A stretch of DNA of 64,000 nucleotides from Sphingobacterium cavernae. Its GTDB lineage: Bacteria > Bacteroidota > Bacteroidia > Sphingobacteriales > Sphingobacteriaceae. Location of the stretch: positions 18,756 to 82,755 of the forward strand of contig NZ_VIQM01000016.1 of the NCBI RefSeq assembly GCF_008520265.1, written 5' to 3'. The notes under the pieces are model-generated. The model saw nothing but the letters and a program-made list of their open reading frames with translations, was not told the DNA's origin and searched no databases. Within the stretch, counting starts at the first letter, position 1. Each line of letters starts with the position of its first letter. A program made the position numbers and the translations under genes. Shown in pieces: positions 20,801 through 29,748 of the stretch.

Positions 20801-21072
20801 TTATTATTGATTATAATAGTTTTGGATTTGTATTGAACATGACTTATATGGAGCATCATTGAGTCCCTTACCTGTGGAATCGTAAATCTTCCTTGTTCAC
20901 CAGTAACGTAAAAAATTGTACGCCCGTGTATTTGAAGCGTTACTCCAGCAATAGGCTCATTGGTGCCTTCTGAGCGAATAATTCCAGATACATCTCTTAT
21001 TGATTGCCCCTTAATTCCTGTTGCTAATATGCTTAGGAACAATAAAAAAAAATAACATTTTAATTTCATCAT
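17854..21072 (-). CDS. SusC/RagA family TonB-linked outer-membrane protein (no STN domain)
   Basis: 1072 residues: signal peptide (about 1-22), carboxypeptidase-regulatory-like domain (about 27-105), plug with LRLRGMSTLMSDARPLII and the SusC signature DASASAIWGAKSANGVIVIQ, then a barrel ending in LGLRANF. Unlike the first SusC it lacks the N-terminal STN domain, so it should not signal to a FecR. That agrees with the absence of a sigma/anti-sigma pair here and the presence of a Crp-like gene instead. The gene starts 9 bp after the TlpA-like gene. Confidence 0.93.
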   Translation of the reverse strand: MMKLKCYFFLLFLSILATGIKGQSIRDVSGIIRSEGTNEPIAGVTLQIHGRTIFYVTGEQGRFTIPQVRDSMMLHISHVQYKSKTIIINNKLDELIIHLERNEGEIQEVAVYATGYTLIPKERAAGSFEIFDKKKLNQSLSSNILDRLDGLSGSLALDRRAAMQTEGGKTDVSLRLRGMSTLMSDARPLIIVNNFPFEGKLSDINPNDIESISFLKDASASAIWGAKSANGVIVIQLKQSKIGESKSINALFTTRISNKPNLYANNRFISAPEYMGFEEIMFNRNYYRDEKTILLSPYVHLLSKKHKGLIDENEFQFEKSKFMEQDIRKQADQYLYQNAIDKIMNINMSGGSSLHSYLFSIGYDDVKPVLVGNSNSRLSLRVDNKIRITSKFEAQFSIDYIHRMERNNSVSLFDQSGIVPADKNMIYPYASLIDINGEPTRSAIAFNPFFLDSFNQSHNRDWLFSPLEELDIRDNTYKNNSIRMFSNLNYKLSKDLTISANYIFNSTNGDRINHFTADSYYTRNLVNRFMQGPGSFIIPNGAIRHKTVDSSRKYGGRMQLDFNKNIFNKLSINSLVGGEISSYISIFDPLQILYNFSKDNYIGQNIFDYTKYYTVNPDGAQRIPSSNSQIYELTDRFISYYGLGTLMWDNRYLLTTSLRWDGSNLFGVKTNQKGVPLWSLASGWLLHNEKFLNNSKLSELKLRATIGENGNINKNATAYPTAVFTTNSSTGLREALLKTAGNPQLKWERVLSWNIGVDWALLKRSLGGSIDFFKKDAYDLMGLKEADPTTGINPILSGVKQMINYGKFESSGFDVRLFSKNNIGNNLIIDTDFSISKNWNKVVDYNVVPLGIQDYFQYIVPAVAGKSRDIFYAFPWYGLDSQTGAPLIMEEGNLTTNYTNVPKFLPENLINIGSSFPIWNGSFRAVLSYKQLSLSALILWKGKYNFRRSSINYQELLDSWNMHNDYYLRWQQPGDEDKTYIPAIPTTVDRNRELYYMNSDVLVERGDYIRLQSIQINYSLPLKNNLFKLDVIGVMENLGLIWTKNKQGLDPEYHLYYYNPPKQFSLGLRANF

Positions 21073-21081
21073 ATTATTAGG

Positions 21082-22125
21082 TTAGTCTTGAAAAGGTGAA
21101 GTATATATTGGTTCATAACGATTTTCTTTTGGTATGTAGTTGATGTGACCATCTTTTAATTGATTAACAAATTCATATGATTCCTGTATCGGGTTTGAAG
21201 CTCCCAAATAATATCCGTCTTTAATCCACACATTAGGACCAACAAGTGTTTGTTTTAGAAAATAATTTGCTAGAAAATAAGATGCCGGACCGATGACCTG
21301 TGTATTTTTCCAATTCCGATCTTTAGCATATCGTATGGCCCAAAAATCAAATTCCACATTTACAGCTAATACGCTGATATTATCTTTTAGTGATTTGTGA
21401 TTTGTTTCCCAATGCACTACAGAAGCTAAGCAAGGTTTACACCAATAAGCCCAAAAATCTAATACAACTATGCGATTCTCACTTAACTCACGAAGTGTTA
21501 CAAATTCACGATCCAGTGAATCATTAAAAACCCTAATACGCATATCTAAAACATAATCATCAATTTTAGACTCTACTGGGAGACTTTGAATTAAGTTTGC
21601 TTTCGCCTTATACGATTTTACAGGATATTTATTGAAATCAATGTCTGAATGCTGCTGACGAAGCTTATTTTCTAATCCAGTGTCAATTCTTTCTGAAAGG
21701 AAATATGTAAATGGAATTTTAAATGATGTAGTGTCCTGTCGTACGGCAGCAAAAACTGCATTACTACTAAAGATCAATAGAAAAATGATGGTCAACATAT
21801 TCATGTTGTGCGTAGGGATAATATTATTAAAATATTTTATAACATTTTTAACGAAATCTAAGTCTTTAACTTCATCAGAAGCCCCCTCTTTCTGTGAATA
21901 CATTTTTCCTTCCGCGTCTTTTGAATACTTCAATCGTAATTGATACTCATAAATTTGTGAAGCCAGATATGAAGTATACCCTTCTAAATCTTCTGCACAA
22001 ATTTCTTCATCCATATGTTGCCTCTTTGCCTTAAATATTTTAAAAATCGCGGGTGATTTAGCGGAAGATATGTACTCTAATAAAGGCATACTTCTTCCCT
22101 CTTGATAAAAATTCTTCATTTTCAA
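21082..22125 (-). CDS. TlpA/thioredoxin-like protein with N-terminal soluble extension
   Basis: 347 residues. The C-terminal half is a thioredoxin fold with the active site FWAYWCKPCLASVVHWE (CKPC). It follows a hydrophobic segment at about 109-127 (NMLTIIFLLIFSSNAVFA). In front of that lies an unusual ~100-residue charged, helical region (EEICAEDLEGYTSYLASQIYEYQ). If translation starts at the second possible Met (codon 108, about 21804) the hydrophobic segment becomes a simple signal peptide; with the first start the N-terminal part would remain cytoplasmic. First gene of the SusC-SusD operon; probably keeps thiols of an imported or exported Cys peptide reduced. Confidence 0.75.
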   Translation of the reverse strand: MKMKNFYQEGRSMPLLEYISSAKSPAIFKIFKAKRQHMDEEICAEDLEGYTSYLASQIYEYQLRLKYSKDAEGKMYSQKEGASDEVKDLDFVKNVIKYFNNIIPTHNMNMLTIIFLLIFSSNAVFAAVRQDTTSFKIPFTYFLSERIDTGLENKLRQQHSDIDFNKYPVKSYKAKANLIQSLPVESKIDDYVLDMRIRVFNDSLDREFVTLRELSENRIVVLDFWAYWCKPCLASVVHWETNHKSLKDNISVLAVNVEFDFWAIRYAKDRNWKNTQVIGPASYFLANYFLKQTLVGPNVWIKDGYYLGASNPIQESYEFVNQLKDGHINYIPKENRYEPIYTSPFQD

Positions 22126-22690
22126 GTGTAATATATTTGGTTAATCGTAAAATGCTGATGTAGGATTTTTCAAAAGGAATAAAATCAATTCAATTTAATA
22201 TCCTACATAACTCCAGCCATTACTAACAAAAATTAAGATGGAATTGTAAAATGCCGACTTCACAAAAGTATATTTGAAAGACAATATGTGCTTCAAACCA
22301 CTTGTAAGATTGCATAAGGAGTAGTAAATTTAGAGTGCGAACAATAAAATACGATATTGATTATTAAATCTTACTATGTATATCTTTATCTAGTACAGAA
22401 GTCGGCTACAGTATACATAAGGTAAATAGGCATATTCCATAAATCAGAATAGGCACCCTTTTTCTTTATGCGCTGTATATTTTAAATCATCAACTATTCT
22501 GGTGATCGTTTGATGTTCTTATAGATAAGATTTAATGAAATCCGTTGTTGATCATGGATCAACATCATGGACTTGATGGTAGTTGGTTTCGTTTTCATAA
22601 TAGTTTTTTTATGTAATGGTTATGAATACGCTGCAACTCTAAAAGCAAAAGAGAAAGGCTGTATAGGTAGGTAAATACCAATAGAGCGAG
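22126..22690. other. Gene-poor junction upstream of the second SusCD operon
   Basis: Contains several inverted repeats. ATGTAGGAT (22158-22166) pairs with ATCCTACAT (22200-22208). GCCGACTTC (22253-22261) pairs with GAAGTCGGC (22398-22406), 136 bp apart. TGTTGAT (22546-22552) pairs with ATCAACA (22558-22564). The first lies just upstream of the TlpA-like gene and could be an operator or leader hairpin. No full-length gene is visible. Confidence 0.5.
22443..22598 (-). pseudogene. Possible small frameshifted gene remnant
   Basis: An ATG at 22596-22598 opens MKTKPTTIKSMMLIHDQQR..., which ends early. Another frame continues in the same direction (HQTITRIVDDLKYTAHKE...) to a TGA at 22443-22445. 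Joined by a frameshift near 22520 they would give about 50 residues. No family is recognised, and it may not be a gene at all. Confidence 0.2.
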
Positions 22691-22694
22691 GCTC

Positions 22695-22910
22695 AATGCT
22701 TCCGAACAGGCACCGTCAAGAGCCCCATAATCAAGATTATGTTTCCACAGAAGTCTTACATGAGCTTCGCCCTATTGAACTTATATCTGTAAAGATAAAA
22801 AAATTCAATAGAAAGCGAGCTCACGATTTACTCATGTGGAATTTGACGGTTTCGTTCATGAGTAACACCGTTGTTAGCAGCGAATCATCACTGCTATATG
22901 TGTCGCTATA
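22695..22910 (+). ncRNA. Candidate structured RNA of unknown class (strand uncertain)
   Basis: A dense set of exact complementary segments nests around one loop. ACCGTCAA (22712-22719) pairs with TTGACGGT (22843-22850), TCCACA (22744-22749) with TGTGGA (22835-22840), and TGAGCT (22761-22766) with AGCTCA (22818-22823). CGC (22768-22770) pairs with GCG (22815-22817), and CTATTGAA (22772-22779) with TTCAATAG (22804-22811). A side hairpin CATAATC/GATTATG (22726-22741) and a downstream TAGCAG/CTGCTA (22875-22896) add to it. A 71-codon frame runs through 22696-22911, but the pairing looks more like the selected feature. Strand and function are open. Confidence 0.45.
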
Positions 22911-22998
22911 ATAATTAACTAGAACAAATATAACAATAAAAATTCAAATGGACAACATCTCGTCCAGTAATTTTTAAATAATTAAAAATGATAATAAT

Positions 22999-23268
22999 AT
23001 GGTTAGTAAAGTTCAAATAGAAGCATACCAAAGAAGCTTTATTGAATTTCTTAAGAAAAAATTCTGTTCTCCTTACAAAATTAGTGGTAATGAAGTTTCT
23101 AGAAACGACTATGCTAATAAAAGCGGTATTTCAAGAGGAACACTGACGAGAATCAATGATGGCTCCCCATATGACATCCCACTGTCAACAATCTACAAAC
23201 TTTGCACATTTGAAAATATTTCTGTACCTGAATTATTCCAAGAATTTGATAAATCTTTAAACGAATGA
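22999..23268 (+). CDS. Small helix-turn-helix (XRE-like) protein
   Basis: 89 residues. The central part DYANKSGISRGTLTRINDGSPYDIPLSTIYKLC fits the Cro/CI-type helix-turn-helix, where the second helix is ISRGTLTRI. Charged N- and C-terminal tails carry no other domain. It stands alone, about 380 bp from the 3' end of the defence operon and 90 bp after the candidate structured RNA. It could regulate either of these or be a leftover from an integrated element. Confidence 0.65.
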   Translation: MVSKVQIEAYQRSFIEFLKKKFCSPYKISGNEVSRNDYANKSGISRGTLTRINDGSPYDIPLSTIYKLCTFENISVPELFQEFDKSLNE

Positions 23269-23649
23269 TTACACAAAAGAGATGTCTAAAGTGATCGGCT
23301 GATGAATTGAATTTAATATTAGCTTAGTAAATTCAATCTCTTAGTTTCGATTATGCCACGATTATTACTAACAATGACTGGACGAATTACTTCGGTTGCT
23401 GTAGTCACTTTTAAAATTTATCTATATTGCTAAATGATAAAAAACTATAAATTCTGGTTCAGAGACACAAAATTAATTTGCTTTGAAAAGAAACATTGAG
23501 ATTTTCTATGTTTGAGAACTATTTTCCGATACATAAAAGTATTAAAGCTTTATTATCAATTAGTTATTTTAAAATAAATACAAATAAAATTCAATTTTGT
23601 AACATTTTATTATCTGAGAAGTCGTTTTTAATTTTAATTGAAATTAATG
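23269..23649. other. Intergenic region with a hairpin
   Basis: ATTGAATTTA (23306-23315) and TAAATTCAAT (23328-23337) form a 10-bp stem downstream of the small HTH gene, possibly its terminator although the T run is poor. The rest up to the PP2C gene is AT-rich with no recognisable feature. Confidence 0.5.
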
Positions 23650-24330
23650 TTACTTTTTTAATATAATGTATGAGTAATTATCAAATGCATTCAATTCCAA
23701 TATTTCATTAATTTCCGTTAATTCTAACTCTAATAATTGAGAAGTGTTGATGCAATTATTTACCCCATCACTTGAAATAATCAACATATCAAAATCAGTG
23801 TTTTTAAATTCTTGATATCCGAAATCAATAATCTCACGTTTACCTGAAATACTTCTCGTTACGATATGATTGTATTTTTGAATCATTTCAATAGGGACTA
23901 CTTCTAATTGTTTTTTCAAATCTTGTATTAAAGTATGAGATTCTGTTTTATAAACTAATTCATTCCCTTTAAATAAATCAACTTGAACATCTCCTATCCA
24001 AAATATTTGTGTTATTTCATTGTTTATGATTACACCAGCTATTGTTGCACCAGATTTAACAGCCATTTTATCATTGAAATGTTTTACTGCTAAATTTGCT
24101 TTTTTAATGGCATTCTCAATATCATTTTTAGCATACGAATTATTATTTAATGCACTAAAATATGTGAGCAAGTTTTCAATTATCAGTTCTGCTGCTTGTT
24201 CTCCATATTCATAACCACCCATGCCATCCGCAATTATAGCGAATAAGGAATTTGGATGCAGCTCTTTTACAAGAACTGCATCTTCATTACTTTTTCTTTT
24301 TCCTATGTTTGAATACGTGAAATATTCCAT
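23650..24330 (-). CDS. PP2C-family serine/threonine phosphatase
   Basis: 226 residues covering a compact PP2C (PPM) catalytic domain. Metal-binding motifs are in place: GKRKSNEDAVLV (about 10-21), IADGMGGYEYGEQA (about 33-46) and IISSDGVNN (about 184-192). It should remove phosphates from Ser/Thr in a Mn/Mg-dependent way. It is the last gene of the seven-gene defence operon and starts at the base next to the stop of the ATPase gene, so the two are co-translated. Its obvious counterpart is the kinase three genes upstream, suggesting reversible phosphorylation as the on/off switch. I do not recall a PP2C gene in the described MADS operon. Confidence 0.85.
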   Translation of the reverse strand: MEYFTYSNIGKRKSNEDAVLVKELHPNSLFAIIADGMGGYEYGEQAAELIIENLLTYFSALNNNSYAKNDIENAIKKANLAVKHFNDKMAVKSGATIAGVIINNEITQIFWIGDVQVDLFKGNELVYKTESHTLIQDLKKQLEVVPIEMIQKYNHIVTRSISGKREIIDFGYQEFKNTDFDMLIISSDGVNNCINTSQLLELELTEINEILELNAFDNYSYIILKK

Positions 24331-27300
24331 TTATCTATCTGCTTTTAATGTAGCCCCACCATGTTTAGAAAACCTTGGTCGTGTACTTATTTTTTGAGGC
24401 TGATTTGTTATTGCATTTTCTGTAGCTTTTGAAGCCCATAAGAAACCTTCCCCAGGTTTTAGCATACTCATATCATTAGGCGTTAAAGCACTTAATTGGG
24501 TAATCGACTTTTGAATATGTTTTAACCACTGAGGTGAATTGAACTTATGAATTAAAACCACCGAACTTAACTCAATTATTTCATTAGGTAAACTTGGTGG
24601 ATCCTGACTCGCAATCATAATACTTACTCCTTTATGACGCATTTCACGAATAGCAGTTACAATGTTATTCGTTAAATCTTTATTGTCCATGTACTTATGC
24701 GCTTCATCAAAAACAATGAACTTATTAAATGAATGTCCATCAATTTCTTTTACACCAGAGAAAATATTTAACATGATGACGAATAAACCTAAAGCTTCAT
24801 CCTTTTCAATAAATTCATCTCTAAGATCTACAATTACTAAACGACCTGGTTTAATCGCATCTTTTAAGAAAAACTCATCGTTAATGTATTCTTGTGCAAA
24901 AGATAATCGTTGTTTTGCTAAAGCTTTCTGAGCGTTTGATAATAATAACGAATCCTCAACACTTTGCTTTAGTCCTTCAAGCGTAATGTTACGACGAATT
25001 TCTTTCATAATCGCTTTTAACTGCTTGATGTAAGAAGATTCATTTCCTATTGCCCCTAATAAAAACATCCAATCTTGTACATTTAGTTCTTTCGAATTAA
25101 ATCCAATAGGTCTTACTTCTATTGAAGGAAATTCAGTTCTACGTTCTTCCACTTTATCAAATGGCGTTAAAAGAATAACATCTTCAATATTATTAGGTTC
25201 AGCCCCATATCTTTCTTTTAAAATCGCTGTTTCACGTTCTACATCATTAGGATAAATCATTGAAGTAAACTCAGGCTCATAATCCATGCTTTCACTGTAA
25301 TGGAAAATTACTCCAGCTAATGGACGACTTAATTTATTGATATTATTTATTTGTTTTAATACCATTTCAGATAATGTTCCGATGGTATAACTTTTACCAC
25401 CACCTTGCACTCCAAATAAACTGATCGTATTAGTTTCAGATAAATCAATAGCAATTTTTTTATTATGAATAGAAGTCCCTAACATACCGTATTGAGAAGA
25501 ATCTGATGATTTTCCAATTAAAATATCGTATTTAGGAATAGCATATTCAACTTGTTCCTCAGCTACATTTTGTGCTGCTGTAGCAGCTCCCTCGTCAACC
25601 AATCCTTTCTCAGTAGTTTCTATCTGAACAATTGGTTCAGGATTTGAGCTAATAGGAGTTTCTGTAGTTGTAGGAATATCTATTTCTTTGTCATCTTTAC
25701 CTTCCTGCGCAATCTCTACCTCTTCTTGAGTATCGTTTTCTTTCGCCTTAAGTTTCGCCTTGTATTTCCCAACGAATTGTTTTAATTTATCGTTGTAATC
25801 TAACGATTTAATTAATTCTTCTTTTAATTTAGAGTCTTCTAATCTTAATGTATTCAAATCAGAATTAGGATCTAAAATATCTTTAATTAACCATTCTCCA
25901 AACGTAAAAATGGTAGTATTGTCATCAAAAACTTGTTTTAAATGCTTTTGATCAAAAGAAAAATCGAAAATAAACCCAAGCCTATTGAATTTAATTGTAA
26001 ATCCATTATCAAGCGTTTGAATAAAATCTAAATAAGCCCTGTATGAATTTTCTTCTAAGGTATTGTATCGAAAAGCTCTTTCGATGTAAAACTCTAGAAG
26101 ATTTTTAAATTCTTTGTTTTTTATCTCACGATCTAAACGATCTTTTGTTTTAAAATTATTTGGGTCAAAATGTGATTTTAATGCAAAAATTGTATTGTCA
26201 ATTTGCTCCAACATTTTCAGTTTTAAATCCTCTCTTTCTTGTACATTTAAATAAGTACGGCACTTGATTTCTAAAACTGAACAATTAATTTCTCTTGATT
26301 TTGGATCTATTCTAATGAATAAATTATCCGCTCTACTTTTAGAATTAGTCTCTAATTCATTGAATAGGTTTTGGTGTAAATCAATAGGAATAATAAATGC
26401 GTTTTTCAACAAATGCTTTTTATCTAAGACACGTTTAGAGAATGCAGACCCGATTACTTCAAATGCTCTATTCTTAGACGAATTCAATTGTAAAATTAAA
26501 GAGCTGCTTAACGCACGAACATCTTCAAGGATATTTTGTATAGAAATTTTATCTTCTTCCCTTTCAATATCTACATTAAATATTTCAAAATGAGGTGCGA
26601 TTAAACTATAAATTTCTTCATTCGGTTTTGTTGTCAGATAAGACGAAATACCCGAAATTTCTTCCCCAGGAATATAATCAAGTAAGAAAGGAATCTTGTT
26701 ATCTTCTGACGGTTGATCAAAAATTTGAGGACCTAAGAACTTATCAAATGTAATAACCCAATCCGAAAATTCATGCAAATTGCTTAAAAGCACATTGTCT
26801 CTATTGGAAAGATTTAATTCAATAGCAGGAATGGCATCGGTTTGATGCGCTGCTAAAGTTGCTGCAATATTCTCTTGAATATTCGCAAATGTAGTATTGA
26901 TTACTTTCTCTTTTTCTTTGGCTATGTTTTGATAGTTTACCCATTTGAACCCATTCGTTATTTCATCGAAACTACCATCGGTATTCGATTGAAAAATCAA
27001 CCCATTTAAAAACTCATTTTTAGTTTTAAATACAGGTTTAGTAAGCGTAATTTTAGGAGAAAAAGGATTTATAATAAAACTTACATGTGCATTAAAAACA
27101 CTTGGATTCGCTAAGAAATCTTCAATGTTATTGATTGAAAATCTAAGTTTAGGAAACAAACGATTGATTGATGCTTGTGAGAAAGCTTCAGCCTCTTCAG
27201 ATACGTTTCTTTCAGGGTTTATCAAATCCTTTAACGCATCACCAGGTTCAATGATATTATTTTTCGCTACGAATAATCTTACCTCAAATTTTATATCAAC

Positions 27301-29739
27301 GTATTCTTTAATCTTGATAATATCAATAAACGCTTCCGCAAACTTATTTGCATCCCCCACATTAAATAAGTTTAACACTAATTTGTCAACATAAGGATGC
27401 TGTTGTAAGTAATTTTTAAGGTGTTTAATGATTAAACTTTTACTTACGTTTGTATCTACTTCATTCCCATTTGGAATGTTCAACAAATTCGCTACATACT
27501 GTTTGATTTGGTATGTTTTAGGCGCTAAAGAATCGTCTTTTCCTTTATTTGCTTCGTTGACATAAATTCCCCATCCAAAAGCAATTTCACCTAGATATTC
27601 GTAATTGTCAAATGACTTAGGATCAGCAAAAACGAAGGGATTATTCGAAGGGATTAAATCGCCTAAGAACAAATTTTGCAACGCAGACCATTCTTTGTCA
27701 TGATCTTTATAGATCAGTGTTTCTTTGTACCAAAATTCAAAACGCTCGATTAACTCTAACATCCAACTTAATCTTAACGGATGTAATGGCGATAATAAAA
27801 GAATTTCAATAGATTCTTTTGTTGGTAATAGCGTTTTTACTTTTATTAAATCTAAAAATTGAATATCCGCATATAAGGACTTTAATTGCTCCTTATCTTC
27901 TTGTTCAATTGATTTATTAATTCTATTATTTAACTCTTTAATCCACTTATTATAAGCCTCTAAGTATGTTTTGATCTCTTCTTTTAATTCGACTAAATTT
28001 ACTGTTTCAACAATACCATTTTCTGTTTCGTTTGATTCTTTTATCGCTTTAAACAACTTACTACGTGCCTCTTTAACTTTTTTAGGTACGACTTCATTTA
28101 AAGGCGATAATCTAAACTCACATCCATCGAAATTAAGCGCACTGAAATTAGGATTCAATTTTGCGTATAAATGTCCAAAATTACCTTCTTGTTTTAACAA
28201 TTCATTTTCTAAATATCTTAACTTAGAAGATATAATGATTTGGTAATTAAACTTTATACCATAATTGATATAAAAAGTTGAATTTAATTTTGGTTTTTCA
28301 TCGTTTAACCAGCTATTAGAACTTTCTGCAGGAATAGGAAAATCGGCTTCAATTCCATTTTTTAAATTATCTAAATTGAATTTAAAATGCGCTTGTGTAA
28401 CGTTATTTAATTTATCCTTACGGATATTTTTTAAATCCTCTTCAGCTTCATCAATTGCAAAATAAAAATCTTCTGAATCAGACTTTAATTTAAAGTTTAG
28501 ATCAGCTTTAGCCTCTGGGGTTTTCCCTTGTTCTTCCCAAGCTTTTTGTATGGCATCACTTGCAAAATCGTCGTTAGCATTTAGAATATTTCCGTGTTCA
28601 TCTTCCGCATATACTTTGAAGAAATATGTCATTTCTTCTGTTGTATTGGAATTAATTTCGATATCAGCCGAGCGAAAAATAGATGCTGCTTTCGAGTTTT
28701 TTAATTTTCTTAACGTTGTAATTTCTTGACCAGCCCCACCATCTGCTTCCATTAACACGATTCTAAAACCATGTAAACTTTCCACCTGATTTGGTGGAGG
28801 CGTAGTTGTAAATTGTACTTTTACTTTGACATTTGTACCTTCATTTGCTTTTAAAACCTTTACTCCATCTTCCATTACAAAATTAGGAGATGAGATATTT
28901 GTTACTTCTAGATTAAGATTGTCAAAATTTAGATTAGGAATCTTCCAATTTCCAAAGCATAAATTTTGATATTTATTGAAAATGGTTTCAACAATATCTG
29001 ATTTATTGGCAATATTTTTTTCTTCTCTAAAGAATTGAATTAACTCTTTTTGAATGGAATCTTTTTCGATTTCTAAACTATCCACACGTTCGTAGATTGA
29101 TTTATTAAAAGAAGCTAAAATATTAAGACTCTTTTGGTTTAAAATCAATCTCGCACGCGCAACTGAAGGATCTTCTAATAATTTATGGTCTGGTAATCCA
29201 CCAATTAAAAATAAATACTCTCCAATTGCTTTATCAGCATAATTATTCTCTTCAAGTAAGATTAAATATTTGGCTAAAGCAGGATTATTATTTTTATTGA
29301 TATTGAATATTTCAACAATGGTTTGTATGCTTCTCTTCTTTTCTTCTGGTATTTTTTTGAATATTTTATCTACTAGAATACGATCTATATTTTCTAATTG
29401 TAAATCTTTGAAGGTTGCATTACCATAAGAATCTTCCGCAGCTGTTCTTGAATTTGAAGGAATTAAAATTAAAATTGGCTTGGATTGATTGTTTCTTAAC
29501 TCAATTAATTTAGTTGCAGAAATGTATTTATCCCCCACTTCGGCATCATTAATAATAAAGCTATCCATCTTAGGATAGTGGGTTCTTATTTTATCTAGCA
29601 AAATAAATAATTGCTCATCTGCCAAGCCTGTAATTTTCATACAATGTCCAGGTTTCGCTTCGGCAAATTCATGTTGAAACTGTTGTAGAATAATGTCTAC
29701 TATGAAATCATAATATGTATAGTTTTGAGTCGTTGTCAT
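24331..29739 (-). CDS. mad8: Large HerA/FtsK-type ATPase of a defence system (MAD8-like)
   Basis: 1802 residues. The C-terminal ~400 residues hold a HerA/FtsK-like motor: Walker A in SLFGVQGGGKSYTIGTL (about 1437-1450), Walker B in FIVFDEAHKYMDN (about 1672-1684), then IREMRHKGVSIMIASQDP, the arginine-finger/sensor region. An acidic Thr/Pro-rich linker (about 1340-1400) separates it from a long N-terminal part without recognised motifs. Size and layout resemble DptH and the ATP-binding protein of methylation-associated defence. It probably translocates on, or remodels, unmodified phage DNA. It begins 9 bp after the 518-aa gene. The name is from operon position and ATPase type. Confidence 0.72.
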   Translation of the reverse strand: MTTTQNYTYYDFIVDIILQQFQHEFAEAKPGHCMKITGLADEQLFILLDKIRTHYPKMDSFIINDAEVGDKYISATKLIELRNNQSKPILILIPSNSRTAAEDSYGNATFKDLQLENIDRILVDKIFKKIPEEKKRSIQTIVEIFNINKNNNPALAKYLILLEENNYADKAIGEYLFLIGGLPDHKLLEDPSVARARLILNQKSLNILASFNKSIYERVDSLEIEKDSIQKELIQFFREEKNIANKSDIVETIFNKYQNLCFGNWKIPNLNFDNLNLEVTNISSPNFVMEDGVKVLKANEGTNVKVKVQFTTTPPPNQVESLHGFRIVLMEADGGAGQEITTLRKLKNSKAASIFRSADIEINSNTTEEMTYFFKVYAEDEHGNILNANDDFASDAIQKAWEEQGKTPEAKADLNFKLKSDSEDFYFAIDEAEEDLKNIRKDKLNNVTQAHFKFNLDNLKNGIEADFPIPAESSNSWLNDEKPKLNSTFYINYGIKFNYQIIISSKLRYLENELLKQEGNFGHLYAKLNPNFSALNFDGCEFRLSPLNEVVPKKVKEARSKLFKAIKESNETENGIVETVNLVELKEEIKTYLEAYNKWIKELNNRINKSIEQEDKEQLKSLYADIQFLDLIKVKTLLPTKESIEILLLSPLHPLRLSWMLELIERFEFWYKETLIYKDHDKEWSALQNLFLGDLIPSNNPFVFADPKSFDNYEYLGEIAFGWGIYVNEANKGKDDSLAPKTYQIKQYVANLLNIPNGNEVDTNVSKSLIIKHLKNYLQQHPYVDKLVLNLFNVGDANKFAEAFIDIIKIKEYVDIKFEVRLFVAKNNIIEPGDALKDLINPERNVSEEAEAFSQASINRLFPKLRFSINNIEDFLANPSVFNAHVSFIINPFSPKITLTKPVFKTKNEFLNGLIFQSNTDGSFDEITNGFKWVNYQNIAKEKEKVINTTFANIQENIAATLAAHQTDAIPAIELNLSNRDNVLLSNLHEFSDWVITFDKFLGPQIFDQPSEDNKIPFLLDYIPGEEISGISSYLTTKPNEEIYSLIAPHFEIFNVDIEREEDKISIQNILEDVRALSSSLILQLNSSKNRAFEVIGSAFSKRVLDKKHLLKNAFIIPIDLHQNLFNELETNSKSRADNLFIRIDPKSREINCSVLEIKCRTYLNVQEREDLKLKMLEQIDNTIFALKSHFDPNNFKTKDRLDREIKNKEFKNLLEFYIERAFRYNTLEENSYRAYLDFIQTLDNGFTIKFNRLGFIFDFSFDQKHLKQVFDDNTTIFTFGEWLIKDILDPNSDLNTLRLEDSKLKEELIKSLDYNDKLKQFVGKYKAKLKAKENDTQEEVEIAQEGKDDKEIDIPTTTETPISSNPEPIVQIETTEKGLVDEGAATAAQNVAEEQVEYAIPKYDILIGKSSDSSQYGMLGTSIHNKKIAIDLSETNTISLFGVQGGGKSYTIGTLSEMVLKQINNINKLSRPLAGVIFHYSESMDYEPEFTSMIYPNDVERETAILKERYGAEPNNIEDVILLTPFDKVEERRTEFPSIEVRPIGFNSKELNVQDWMFLLGAIGNESSYIKQLKAIMKEIRRNITLEGLKQSVEDSLLLSNAQKALAKQRLSFAQEYINDEFFLKDAIKPGRLVIVDLRDEFIEKDEALGLFVIMLNIFSGVKEIDGHSFNKFIVFDEAHKYMDNKDLTNNIVTAIREMRHKGVSIMIASQDPPSLPNEIIELSSVVLIHKFNSPQWLKHIQKSITQLSALTPNDMSMLKPGEGFLWASKATENAITNQPQKISTRPRFSKHGGATLKADR

Positions 29740-29748
29740 CGTTGTTGG

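Noticed and set aside
22696..22911. 71-codon open frame on the plus strand
   Set aside because: It coincides with a set of exact self-complementary blocks and has no recognisable domain. The RNA explanation seems stronger, so it is not listed as a gene.
24331..29739. Dnd/Dpt phosphorothioate restriction (DptH)
   Set aside because: The ATPase resembles DptH in size and motor, but no dndBCDE, dptF or dptG genes are present and a methyltransferase takes the modification role.
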